Below, piece after piece: positions 16,560 to 23,448 of a stretch of DNA of 33,404 nucleotides. The notes beneath the pieces are model-generated. The model ran no database searches and was not told the DNA's origin. It saw nothing but the letters and a program-made list of their open reading frames with translations. This DNA is from a virus, in the IMG/VR virus record IMGVR_UViG_3300005831_000046, positions 1 through 33,404 of that record. The stretch is one strand, 5' to 3'. Numbering within the stretch: position 1 is the stretch's first letter; every line of letters begins with the position of its first letter. Position numbers and translations under genes: made by a program.

Positions 16560-17343
16560 GTCATTAAATGTACAATTTCCTGAAGTATGGCAATTATGTA
16601 CCTCTCGTTGGATTTGTCAGCCCGTGCCATCCTTGCTGCCTCGGTCAACTTATCCGACAAGTCTTTTTTTCTTTTAATTAAAAGCGTTGCTGCGTTGAAA
16701 TATTCCACAAGGTTCATATTCCATATTGCCTCTACTCTCAAGGGGTCACGTTGGGCGAGTTGGTCCGTGATGTCAAGCCATATACTCCAGTCAGCTTTTC
16801 CACTTCCTCCCGTAAATAAGGAAGGATAGCCTTTAATGATTTGGTCAAGTACAGAGAAAAAAAAAGCAAATTACCCATTGCGATTTCAATAGAAAGGTGA
16901 TTCAGAAACAAGTCAGCCCGTGCCTCATAAGTCGCCACCAAGTCCTTAACCTTTTTCGGTTTGCCCATCCAATTTAACTCCACGGAAAGATAAGCAAGTA
17001 TCTTGTGGATGTTCTTGTATCCTTCTTCTTGGAATAGCTTTTGAACCGCTGCAAATTGGTGTGCGTTTAGTTCGTGTTTGTTCACGGTGAACTTATACCG
17101 TTTGCCTTTGAGTTTGAAAGGTCTGTTTTGCTCCTTACTTGGTGGAATGTCCATCCAATCCAATTTGGCGGTCAAGGCCTCCCTTTCCGCGTTTGGCATA
17201 GATTCGAAGTAGTCAAATTCTTTGCCCGTTAAAATAGACAATGCCCACATATCCTTGTCAACCTTTTCAAGTTCTTGGTTGATTTCTGCGAGTTGCAGGA
17301 ATTGTTTTATAGTGACTTGATGCCACCCTAATAAGCTGCCCAT
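16556..17343 (-). CDS. tail assembly chaperone, -1 frameshift product (gpGT-like), 262 aa
   Basis: The 201-residue gene 16738-17343 contains nine consecutive T on its coding strand (16865-16857), read as CTT TTT TTT TCT, i.e. a U-UUU-UUU slippery heptamer at codons 160-162. A -1 slip continues in a frame that stays open from 16858 to the stop at 16556. The new 100-residue extension begins FSVLDQIIKGYPSLFTGG, passes ADWSIWLDITDQLAQRDPLR and VEAIWNMNLVEYFNAATLLI, and ends VHLMT. Its amino-acid composition is clearly protein-like with no internal stop. Paired short and frameshifted chaperones are the rule in lambda-like and many other long-tailed phages (gpG and gpGT). The alternative is a homopolymer length error that splits one 262-residue gene. 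Confidence 0.7.
16561..16591 (-). promoter_or_regulatory. weaker candidate late promoter before 16559
   Basis: TAAATGTAC at 16565-16573 lies 5 nt before the ATG at 16559, as at the other late sites. It is inside the last codons of the chaperone extension, and the upstream block is poor (TATGGC at 16586-16591 rather than ATTGCGC), so this copy may be partly chance. Confidence 0.35.
16738..17343 (-). CDS. tail assembly chaperone, short form (gpG-like), 201 aa
   Basis: Zero-frame product. Mostly helical with FLQLAEINQELEKVDKDMWA near the N-terminus, a basic KLKGKRYKFTVNKHELNAHQ centre and a VELNWMGKPKKV stretch; after the slippery site it reads SLYLTKSLKAILPYLREEVE and ends in VTP. It resembles chaperone-region proteins of Bacteroidota phages by layout. 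It starts by overlapping the TerL stop by 16 nt. In related phages the short form is made in excess and guides assembly of the tube around the tape measure; here the tape measure gene lies 5 kb downstream. Confidence 0.65.
   Translation of the reverse strand: MGSLLGWHQVTIKQFLQLAEINQELEKVDKDMWALSILTGKEFDYFESMPNAEREALTAKLDWMDIPPSKEQNRPFKLKGKRYKFTVNKHELNAHQFAAVQKLFQEEGYKNIHKILAYLSVELNWMGKPKKVKDLVATYEARADLFLNHLSIEIAMGNLLFFSLYLTKSLKAILPYLREEVEKLTGVYGLTSRTNSPNVTP
16857..16866 (-). promoter_or_regulatory. U-UUU-UUU ribosomal slippery site
   Basis: Coding-strand C followed by nine T, read in the zero frame as CTT TTT TTT (16866-16858). XXXYYYZ with X=Y=Z=U allows both P- and A-site tRNAs to re-pair after a -1 slip. 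I did not find a strong hairpin immediately downstream by eye. Confidence 0.65.
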
Positions 17344-18521
17344 ATTCCGTTTCTGTTATTTATTTTACAATCCCATGCCAACGCTAAAGAGTTTACGCAG
17401 TCATCATGACTACCGTCAGGGGCTGAGAATTTCACCCGCCCTTGGTTGTAGATAAACTCAAAGCCCTCTAATTCGTCCTGCATTACGCCCGCTAAGATAG
17501 ATATTTCCCCGCTATTTATTGCAGTTGCCAGTCCTTCCATTAGTTGCTGCTTAGTTCGTACCCCCGCAGCGTAGTTAACCCCGATAACTCGCGGGCATTT
17601 ACGTGCTATGTCCTCTACAATGGGGTCACCCACACCCGTTGAATCTATGTGCGCCGCTGTCTTACCCACTACTGACATGATTCGTGTCTTGGTTTGCGCC
17701 CAATCTAATTGAAATCTGTCAAAGTAACTTACGCGCCCCGCCTTATCTAATCCCGTTATTACCGTCCAATCCGAATATTTGGCAAGGTCAACCCCATACG
17801 CCACCGTTGGTTCTTTGCTTATCTCCCGAATATTAGCCCGAATAGCCTGCAACCCAAAAGGATTAGACCCATCCTCGGACGGTTCTGCCAAATACAGCTC
17901 GTTAAATATCCATTCGGGAAGGTCGCGTTTAGCTTGTTCGATTTCCTCATAGGATAAAATGCCTTCCGCTGCTGCGTCATAGGCTGTGATTTTGTGATAC
18001 TCATAGCCCGATTCCCCATTCTTTGCCTTTACGCCTAACTTATAGCCCCAATTCTTTTTACCCTTTGCGTTGCCGATTAGCTTACATTTGCCCCCCGTTG
18101 CGGTTAGGGTTGAACGTAGCGCATACCACGCCTCTTCCCTTGCCCTTGTGAACTCGTCAAACACCGCAGCGTATACATCATCTCCGTAAAGGTTGTCGGG
18201 TTTCTCAGCGGACTTAAAATGTATCTCGGCTCCCGTTGGAAGGGTAAGTACTAACTTGGATTCGTTAGCCTTGAAAAAGTCCCGCACCGTTACTTGGTTG
18301 CGCATACGCTTAAATGCGATTTCCGCCTGACCGTAAACGGGAGCCACCCACCAAACCGACTGCCCTTTCTTTAATTTTAAGGATTCCTCAAATAGCCAAA
18401 TGATATGACTTGCCGTCTTACCGCATTTTGTGGCAGCCTCGCAAACCGTAAATCTTGCAGGGCTGTCTAACAATTTAACTTGGTAGCTGGTTAGGCTCGG
18501 TCTTTTGTAGTGGATTTGCAT
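17328..18521 (-). CDS. terL: terminase large subunit, 397 aa
   Basis: ATPase part: Walker A-like CEAATKCGKTAS (residues 27-38), coupling-type QSVWWVAPVYGQAE, and Walker B VYAAVFDEF (116-124). Nuclease part (RNase H fold): Asp in YGVDLAKYSD (D245), HIDSTGVGDP (D293) and DGSHDDCVNSLALA (D373/374), the usual metal ligands. It packages DNA into the prohead through the portal. Overlaps the upstream glycosyltransferase by 31 nt and the downstream chaperone by 16 nt. Length is short but within range for such terminases. Confidence 0.92.
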   Translation of the reverse strand: MQIHYKRPSLTSYQVKLLDSPARFTVCEAATKCGKTASHIIWLFEESLKLKKGQSVWWVAPVYGQAEIAFKRMRNQVTVRDFFKANESKLVLTLPTGAEIHFKSAEKPDNLYGDDVYAAVFDEFTRAREEAWYALRSTLTATGGKCKLIGNAKGKKNWGYKLGVKAKNGESGYEYHKITAYDAAAEGILSYEEIEQAKRDLPEWIFNELYLAEPSEDGSNPFGLQAIRANIREISKEPTVAYGVDLAKYSDWTVITGLDKAGRVSYFDRFQLDWAQTKTRIMSVVGKTAAHIDSTGVGDPIVEDIARKCPRVIGVNYAAGVRTKQQLMEGLATAINSGEISILAGVMQDELEGFEFIYNQGRVKFSAPDGSHDDCVNSLALAWDCKINNRNGIWAAY

Positions 18522-19513
18522 ATCCGTTCGTAAAATTGGAGACGCTTATAATTGATGTGTTCAATGTCAAAGAAAGCATGGCAATACGCATAGTTACTAT
18601 CCCCGTACTTCCCCGCCAATGACTTTGTGAATATGAATAGCTGCATCGCGTTTATCCAATCCAAGGTTGTGTTCTTGGTAAATAGAATGCCGTTGTTCTT
18701 TGTGTGTTCGCTGTATGGCTGAACATCTGAGGCAATAAGGGGTAACTTATACTCCGCACATTCAATCATTTTCAATTCTGACTTCATGCTGTTGTACTTG
18801 GTTTCTTCTAAGGGTGCAAGTGCAATGTCAAAGTTAGCGTATAGTTTGCCGTACTCATTCACTGGCACACCTTGATGCAATGTTACCGCTGTGAACTTCT
18901 TGGCAATCCTTTCCCAAATAGGTTCGTGTGGCATATAACCGCAAAGGTGGAACTCGATGTCGTACTTTTCTATACAGAAGTTAACCGCGTCAGCAATCAT
19001 ATTTAAGTCGTTCTCGTGGGTGATACCGCCTACCCATCCAAATCGTAGTTTATCAGAAGGTTGTTTTATAACCGCCCATTGTTCATCCGTCCACTCAATA
19101 GCGTTTGGGATAATTGATACGTTGTGATTCAGCGGGCGTATCTCTGCCGCCATTCTTTCCGTTGTGGTAGTCACCCCCGCTGCGTATCTGATAGCGTCCT
19201 TAATTGCGTTGGTAGTGTCGTTCTTTCTGAAATACTTATTGGCATGGTGATACTTTGGCAATCTCCAAAAATCGTCAATGTCCACAATGTAAGGGATGCC
19301 AAGTTCAGCTACCTTTTGTAAGAAAGGGTAATGGTCTTTGCCTAAGTCACGGTTGAATAGTATAAGGTCATAGCCTTGTAAGTCGGGAATTCCGCGCCCC
19401 TGAGCCATGTAGATTTCAACCTCAGGCGTGTCAATTTGCATCCTCATAAGGGGCTTGTATAATCGGTGGTAGTCCACCCCCGACATATTTTGGCAGATAG
19501 CTAATATTCTCAT
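18491..19513 (-). CDS. GT-B glycosyltransferase (GT4-like), 340 aa
   Basis: Rossmann-like N-terminal half (MRILAICQNMSGVDYHRLYK, YDLILFNRD, IPYIVDIDDFWRLP) followed by the second domain: IIPNAIE (134-140), LRFGWVGGITHENDL (156-170), FDIALAPLEE (228-237) and SELKMIECAEYKLPLIAS (245-262). The last block holds the ExxxxxE-like nucleotide-sugar binding region of GT4 enzymes. It lies between a lipoprotein gene and TerL and overlaps TerL, so it is made with the packaging genes. Substrate cannot be read; with the GT9-like enzyme and the methyltransferase nearby it may decorate a virion protein, host surface glycan or modified DNA base. Confidence 0.85.
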   Translation of the reverse strand: MRILAICQNMSGVDYHRLYKPLMRMQIDTPEVEIYMAQGRGIPDLQGYDLILFNRDLGKDHYPFLQKVAELGIPYIVDIDDFWRLPKYHHANKYFRKNDTTNAIKDAIRYAAGVTTTTERMAAEIRPLNHNVSIIPNAIEWTDEQWAVIKQPSDKLRFGWVGGITHENDLNMIADAVNFCIEKYDIEFHLCGYMPHEPIWERIAKKFTAVTLHQGVPVNEYGKLYANFDIALAPLEETKYNSMKSELKMIECAEYKLPLIASDVQPYSEHTKNNGILFTKNTTLDWINAMQLFIFTKSLAGKYGDSNYAYCHAFFDIEHINYKRLQFYERICKSTTKDRA

Positions 19514-19779
19514 TTGAAAGATATTGTTTGCCCTTGTATTGCTACCCCGTTAACTCTCACCATTACTTCGCCAGTGTCAGCGGTTGCGGTAAATCTTGCC
19601 CCGTTAAGTACGCCCGTCTGAACTATCTGCCCGTCCTTTAGACAACAGAAGTCCGTGTGTAGGTTATCTACTGACCAAACAATTGAGCCGTCGCCAATCT
19701 TGGTTACTTCGTACCATGTGGGCTTAACTTCCTCTTTCTTACATCCAAACATTAAAAGTGCGATTAGTAGGTATCTCAT
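19510..19779 (-). CDS. small lipoprotein with surface-export signal, 89 aa
   Basis: A short signal peptide (MRYLLIALLMFG) ends in Cys13, the predicted lipidated residue. Directly after it is KKEEV, so positions +2 to +6 fit the Bacteroidota lipoprotein export signal X-K-(D/E)2-X that sends lipoproteins to the outer face of the outer membrane. The mature part (~76 residues) is beta-rich, ending NGVAIQGQTISFK, with a single Cys pair (FCCL). It overlaps both glycan-enzyme neighbours by 4 nt. A phage-made surface lipoprotein could block superinfection, but no family is recognised. Confidence 0.75.
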   Translation of the reverse strand: MRYLLIALLMFGCKKEEVKPTWYEVTKIGDGSIVWSVDNLHTDFCCLKDGQIVQTGVLNGARFTATADTGEVMVRVNGVAIQGQTISFK

Positions 19780-20327
19780 TTTTTGATTATTACTTCGATG
19801 GAAAACTCCCCGTTTGCGTGTTCCTCAGGTCGGTCATGGTTGGTGCTGGTATCAATTACCTTCATTGAGTATTTAAACACCCCTGCTGCCTGCAATATGC
19901 CCTTCATGCTGAACGTGTGGGGCGGTTGACATTCGTCGGGCAAGTAGAAATATCTGTGGTCTTCGTTCCATCTACTCGGCAATGTCTTTTTTCTTTCATA
20001 TAAATCTCGATGTGGAAGGGAAATAATTACATGACCGCCAACCTTGCAGATACGCAACCAATTCTGAATGGCTGTAATGGGGTCGTCCAAGTGTTCGAGG
20101 ATGTGACTTGCATACACGTAGTCAAAATGATTGTGCGGGTATGCGTCCATTGTTGTCGCGTCGCAAATGTCTTTATCGTGATGTACGCAGTTTTCAAGTG
20201 CGATTGGGTCTGCCCCGTCGTGTGTATCTATACGCCCGCACCCGATGTCGATGCCGTAGCCTTGGATATACTTATCGTAGAATCCCGATTTAAGTCTGCG
20301 CTTATGCGCCTTTGATGTTTCCGCCAT
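19776..20327 (-). CDS. class I SAM-dependent methyltransferase, 183 aa
   Basis: Motif I is GYGIDIGCGR (residues 23-32), the acidic motif II region is HHDKDICDAT (49-58), and the DYVYASHILEHLDDP stretch (69-83) is the motif common in type-11 methyltransferases, followed by VGGHVIISLPHRD. No DNA methylase catalytic motif (DPPY or PC) is visible, so a small molecule, sugar or lipid-glycan is the likely acceptor. It overlaps TerS by 26 nt and the lipoprotein gene by 4 nt. Such genes are frequent beside glycosyltransferases. Confidence 0.85.
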   Translation of the reverse strand: MAETSKAHKRRLKSGFYDKYIQGYGIDIGCGRIDTHDGADPIALENCVHHDKDICDATTMDAYPHNHFDYVYASHILEHLDDPITAIQNWLRICKVGGHVIISLPHRDLYERKKTLPSRWNEDHRYFYLPDECQPPHTFSMKGILQAAGVFKYSMKVIDTSTNHDRPEEHANGEFSIEVIIKK

Positions 20328-20739
20328 TGTTTAAGTCTAAAGTGATTTCTATTTTGCCCTTGTGGGTATTGTCTGTTTCTACCTTTTCTGTTAAGCCGTT
20401 TAAGCGTTGGGTGATGGATGCATTGTACTGCCCCACCATGCCCCCTTCTATTTGGTCATTCTTAATACTCTTGCGCACCCGCGAACAGATGTTCAAGTAT
20501 TCTTCATACATATTATCCTGATTAACAAAATACTGATGCACATATCCTACTCTTTCCACGCAGTACAATTCAAATCCTTCCATTGTAAGCGGTCTTTCTA
20601 AAGGTGTTTCTACCCTATCCCCTTCCTTACCAACATACTCTACTTTTGTGCGTGGGTTGCTTTTTACTTCCTTAGCATATTCAAGGAATAGTTCCCACAT
20701 CTTTTCGGGTGTCTCTACGTTTCTTGGATGTCCTGCCAT
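20302..20739 (-). CDS. terS: terminase small subunit (gp3-type DNA packaging protein), 145 aa
   Basis: The N-terminus MAGHPRNVETPEKMWELFLE resembles the Gp3-type packaging proteins, with their GGRP-like start and PEELWE motif. A helical middle (PLTMEGFELYCVERVGYVHQ, YEEYLNICSRVRKSIKND) forms the DNA-recognition/oligomerisation part, and the tail is IEITLDLNNGGN. It recognises the packaging start and feeds DNA to TerL, which here is separated from it by three other genes. Confidence 0.8.
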   Translation of the reverse strand: MAGHPRNVETPEKMWELFLEYAKEVKSNPRTKVEYVGKEGDRVETPLERPLTMEGFELYCVERVGYVHQYFVNQDNMYEEYLNICSRVRKSIKNDQIEGGMVGQYNASITQRLNGLTEKVETDNTHKGKIEITLDLNNGGNIKGA

Positions 20740-20740
20740 G

Positions 20741-21568
20741 TTATACCTCGTCTGTTGCTATTGATGCTCTTTCTAATTGTAAACTCTTTCTGTAATCCCC
20801 GTGCATTCGCTTCATGTGTTCGATTAGGTTCTGAAGGTTCATGCAGTCGTTGCCGTTGGGTGTCATTGGAATGCAGTTGTGTGCAAATGGGCATACTTCT
20901 AATATTCTGTTGTGTCCCATGATTTCCGCTATTGCATAAGCCATTGATTGGTTTCCTATAAACGTGTGACAGCCTTTGATAATTGCAGCCGTCTCTAAAA
21001 AGTTAGAAACTAACGCATGACGCATATCTGGTAGCTTTCTGTTTATGATGTCATACTCACTCGGCAACCCTATGAATGTCATGATGTGGCGGAAAGGTAA
21101 AAGTACTCTGTAATCAAAAGTAGGGTTGTGGTATCTTTCCGTGCGGTTGATTACTATTCGCGATGTCTTCTTTGCCTTTACGTTAAACTCAATCGGTTCG
21201 CTTAGGTCGCAAGTCAATTCATGGAATGCGTAAAAATACCAACGAGAAATTGAACCTTGGTATCTTAAACCGATGTCGCGCATCTTGTCAAAGTTGTAAG
21301 TTGATTCCTCAAAGTTATCTGCTATCTGCACGCCTTCGATAAAGTCCGTAGCTAATAATAAGGGTCTAAGCATATCCGCGCCCGTGGTTGTGAGCATGAC
21401 CGACCCCGATGGGTGTTTGAAGTTTGGGTTGTCTGCGTACTCTGCTTTTTTGTTGGTTTGGAGTTGGACAATTACTTTCTCATTGTGTAAACGAGAGGCA
21501 GCCCTCATAGCTGGTAGGGAATAAATTATGTCCCCGATGTTGCCTGAATGTTTAATTGTTAGCTTCAC
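20741..21568 (-). CDS. GT9-like glycosyltransferase (heptosyltransferase fold), 275 aa
   Basis: Starts with KHSGNIGDIIYSLPAMRAA, the nucleotide-sugar transferase signature seen in LPS heptosyltransferase-like GT9 enzymes. The C-terminal half contains KGCHTFIGNQSMAYAIAE and NRILEVCPFAH, resembling the donor-binding site with its GNxS and A-E pattern. It is shorter than cellular heptosyltransferases (~330-350 residues) but both lobes are represented. It is translated just before TerS, with a 1-nt gap. The target is unknown; LPS or virion glycan are possible. Confidence 0.8.
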   Translation of the reverse strand: MKLTIKHSGNIGDIIYSLPAMRAASRLHNEKVIVQLQTNKKAEYADNPNFKHPSGSVMLTTTGADMLRPLLLATDFIEGVQIADNFEESTYNFDKMRDIGLRYQGSISRWYFYAFHELTCDLSEPIEFNVKAKKTSRIVINRTERYHNPTFDYRVLLPFRHIMTFIGLPSEYDIINRKLPDMRHALVSNFLETAAIIKGCHTFIGNQSMAYAIAEIMGHNRILEVCPFAHNCIPMTPNGNDCMNLQNLIEHMKRMHGDYRKSLQLERASIATDEV

Positions 21569-21755
21569 GATATAAATCTCTTAATGCTGTGATAAGGCAA
21601 GTCTTACAAGGGGTGATATGTGTACCCCGTAAGGCAATGTGTATCTCTTGCAGTTTCGCGTAATCTTGGTCATTTATTGCCAATGTAGCTGTTCGGTTCA
21701 GCGTGTCTATGTAATGACCGAATGATTTTATTGTTTCGCGTTGTTCTTGGTTCAT
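21552..21755 (-). CDS. hypothetical protein with CxxC, 67 aa
   Basis: Small helical protein with two Cys near the C-terminal third (THITPCKTCLITALRDLYRE). No family recognised. It overlaps the GT9-like gene by 17 nt and the preceding membrane gene by 4 nt, so it belongs to the same translational chain. The single CxxC is not enough to claim zinc binding. Confidence 0.6.
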   Translation of the reverse strand: MNQEQRETIKSFGHYIDTLNRTATLAINDQDYAKLQEIHIALRGTHITPCKTCLITALRDLYREANN

Positions 21756-21985
21756 ACTCTTTCAATATATCCTGCTGCTATGGTTGATACTGCACACATT
21801 AATATTCCTTGCCATCCGTAAAGGTAAACAAAGATAAGCCCTGAACTCCAAAATGTCAAACAGAATGCGCAGTTGAATGGCTTTCTAAGTTTTACTTGTA
21901 TTTGCCTTGCGTATGGTTCGATAATAAACCTAACGAGCAAAGTCATCAAACACGGTATTGATATTATTTGCAACCAAGTATTCAT
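21752..21985 (-). CDS. small membrane protein with CxFCLTFW motif (DUF1360-like), 77 aa
   Basis: Two or three membrane segments (WLQIISIPCLMTLLVRFII; FWSSGLIFVYLY; ILMCAVSTIAAGY) around a conserved-looking NCAFCLTFW motif. The CxxCxxFW signature in a small membrane protein is reminiscent of DUF1360-type proteins found in phages and bacteria. The ATG at 21985 overlaps the sigma-like gene by 56 nt; an internal ATG at 21946 would shorten the first membrane segment, so I prefer the longer form. Function unknown. Confidence 0.55.
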   Translation of the reverse strand: MNTWLQIISIPCLMTLLVRFIIEPYARQIQVKLRKPFNCAFCLTFWSSGLIFVYLYGWQGILMCAVSTIAAGYIERV

Positions 21986-22466
21986 ATTCTTTTTTTATTC
22001 TGTTGGTGATGTTTTCAATTGATTCCTTGACGGTCTTGTGGTGAATCTTTGTGCGTCTTGCAATGGCTGAGTATTTTTCCCCGCCTTCGTACAAAATGTA
22101 TATCTCACGGTCAAACCAATATAAGTTTGGGTCATTGAGTACTTTCTCTCGTGCTGCCAGTAATTCCTCGTTGATGTTTCTTTCATGTGAATGCTTTGGC
22201 TCTGTGGTTATGTCTGAATGTCTGTGTATAAAATCTTTATAAAATTTCTTGCGCACGTTGCTTGGATTGGCAATTTTCACAAGAACTGAGATAGCCCACC
22301 ACTTAATATACGGCTGTCGTTTTATAAGATATTCGTCTGACTGCTGGCATACAAATACAAAGAACTCTTGGTACAAGTCCTCACTATTAGCGGGCGCAAT
22401 TGACTTGCAGCTACTCTTTAACCATTCGCTATTTGCCAACTGATTGAGGATGCCTTCCCGCGTCAT
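21930..22466 (-). CDS. phage sigma-like factor, 178 aa
   Basis: Residues ~29-37 (EDLYQEFFVFV) match the start of sigma region 2, followed by a WWAISVLVKIANPSNVRKKF helix. After an acidic linker with ERNINEELLAAREKVL, residues 120-160 (REIYILYEGGEKYSAIARRT, then KIHHKTVKESIENITNRI) form a region-4 type helix-turn-helix. Size and two-domain layout are those of ECF-like sigma factors; Bacteroidota phages often carry such divergent proteins. It lies immediately upstream of the packaging and virion genes and may direct the repeated late promoters, which is inference. Confidence 0.75.
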   Translation of the reverse strand: MTREGILNQLANSEWLKSSCKSIAPANSEDLYQEFFVFVCQQSDEYLIKRQPYIKWWAISVLVKIANPSNVRKKFYKDFIHRHSDITTEPKHSHERNINEELLAAREKVLNDPNLYWFDREIYILYEGGEKYSAIARRTKIHHKTVKESIENITNRIKKEYEYLVANNINTVFDDFAR

Positions 22467-22479
22467 GAAGACAAATATA

Positions 22480-22623
22480 CTATTTTACTTTAATATCCAT
22501 GCACTTGCCTTCTTTCAACGCCTTTTTGATAATCTTTTCAGCCTCAGGGATATTGTTCACCGCATGGTCTACTGAGTTCCTTTGCCCGTTGGTTATTGTG
22601 TAGACGGTTATGTCAATTAGCAT
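22480..22623 (-). CDS. small hypothetical protein, 47 aa
   Basis: A short frame begins with ATG at 22623, overlapping the HNH gene end by 11 nt, and runs to TAG at 22480. Product [20 protein letters not shown] onward, then AEKIIKKALKEGKCMDIKVK. It fills the only gap between the HNH and sigma-like genes and reads like a small alpha/beta protein. No family recognised. Confidence 0.55.
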   Translation of the reverse strand: MLIDITVYTITNGQRNSVDHAVNNIPEAEKIIKKALKEGKCMDIKVK

Positions 22624-22927
22624 ACTTTTCAATTAGTGAATCCATTAACTCCACATCGAACGCCTTGCCAGTCTCTTCTAACTTCTGTTTGTGTACGCGG
22701 TAAAGCCATCCTTTAAATTGTTTCTTATCCCCGTATCTTTCGTGGCACTTCCTACATAGCCCCATTAGATTTTCTATGAAGTCCTTATGTTTGCTCCCAC
22801 CCATTGAACGCGCACACACATGGTGAACATCAAGAACAAACTGTCCCATACTTTGACTATACGCCCCGCATCCCTCGCACTTTGGCTCAGGAAAATAGGA
22901 AAGATATATTTTAGTGTGTGGTTTCAA
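22613..22927 (-). CDS. HNH endonuclease, 104 aa
   Basis: C17-EGC20 forms the first half of the structural zinc site and LC58-RKC61-HE the second. The HNH catalytic positions are VLDVHHV (H35/H36), N53 in IENLMGLC, and H62. Free-standing HNH proteins of ~100 residues are common in long-tailed phages, where some assist packaging-end cleavage; others are selfish. Here it is about 2 kb upstream of TerS and next to the endolysin, overlapping it by 4 nt. Confidence 0.85.
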   Translation of the reverse strand: MKPHTKIYLSYFPEPKCEGCGAYSQSMGQFVLDVHHVCARSMGGSKHKDFIENLMGLCRKCHERYGDKKQFKGWLYRVHKQKLEETGKAFDVELMDSLIEKYAN

Positions 22928-23388
22928 ATCGCTTCAAAGTGCATCCAATCGTAGTTCTTTTCCCTACCCAATGAAATAAACCCGTGCTTATAGAATATGT
23001 CAATCATGGGCTGATATTCAGGGCGTGCAAAACGTGCTGTCTTTGCCGTTTCCTTTAGTTGGTTTCTTTCAGGGTCTAAATCAATCGCAATACCCCAAGC
23101 ATGGGAAGAGTACTCACTACCGCCCCGCATTTGCCTAAAATTAAAGCAGCCCCCAAAAAGGTCTATCCCTAACTCCACAATCTTTTCATATCCATAATGC
23201 GCTAAAATGTCGGCAAATATGGCTTCGAATTGTTTGGCTACTGCGTGGTGACACCTCATAGTCTTTACCTTGGTGTTTTTGTCCCATGCTATCCTCATTA
23301 GATAAGGCAGTTTAATGTTCACAAGATAAGTGCCAGTCTGATTAGGCTTACCAAATCTTTCTATTTTCTGTGCAGTTGTTAACATCAT
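22924..23388 (-). CDS. endolysin, peptidase M15 family, 154 aa
   Basis: The metallopeptidase signature is visible: [16 protein letters not shown] (H96 and D103 as zinc ligands) and DWMHFEA (H150), plus the intervening [19 protein letters not shown]. This is the M15 layout of D-Ala-D-Ala carboxypeptidases and L-Ala-D-Glu endopeptidases used by phages to cut peptidoglycan peptides. No signal peptide is seen, so it needs a holin. A strong hairpin ends 3 nt before its first start codon, suggesting control of translation. Confidence 0.9.
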   Translation of the reverse strand: MMLTTAQKIERFGKPNQTGTYLVNIKLPYLMRIAWDKNTKVKTMRCHHAVAKQFEAIFADILAHYGYEKIVELGIDLFGGCFNFRQMRGGSEYSSHAWGIAIDLDPERNQLKETAKTARFARPEYQPMIDIFYKHGFISLGREKNYDWMHFEAI

Positions 23389-23391
23389 CTA

Positions 23392-23434
23392 CCACCACAT
23401 CCCCACAACGAATTAACGAAGCGGGGCGTGGTGG
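23392..23434 (-). promoter_or_regulatory. long hairpin directly before endolysin start
   Basis: CCACCAC (23392-23398) pairs with GTGGTGG (23428-23434) and CCCC (23401-23404) with GGGG (23423-23426), giving 11 bp around a small internal loop and an 18-nt hairpin loop. On the mRNA the 3' arm ends just before UAG AUG AUG, the endolysin start. No T-run follows, so this is more likely a translation-control or processing structure than a terminator. Confidence 0.55.
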
Positions 23435-23448
23435 ATGAAAAACAAACC

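Noticed and set aside
16556-16741. A separate 61-codon gene starting with TTG
   Set aside because: The same frame is open and protein-like for 39 codons further upstream to the slippery site, so the frameshift extension is the better explanation.
22223-22231. A single perfect DnaA box (TGTGTATAA, complement TTATACACA)
   Set aside because: Only one copy, inside the sigma-like coding region; no cluster, so not an origin on this evidence.
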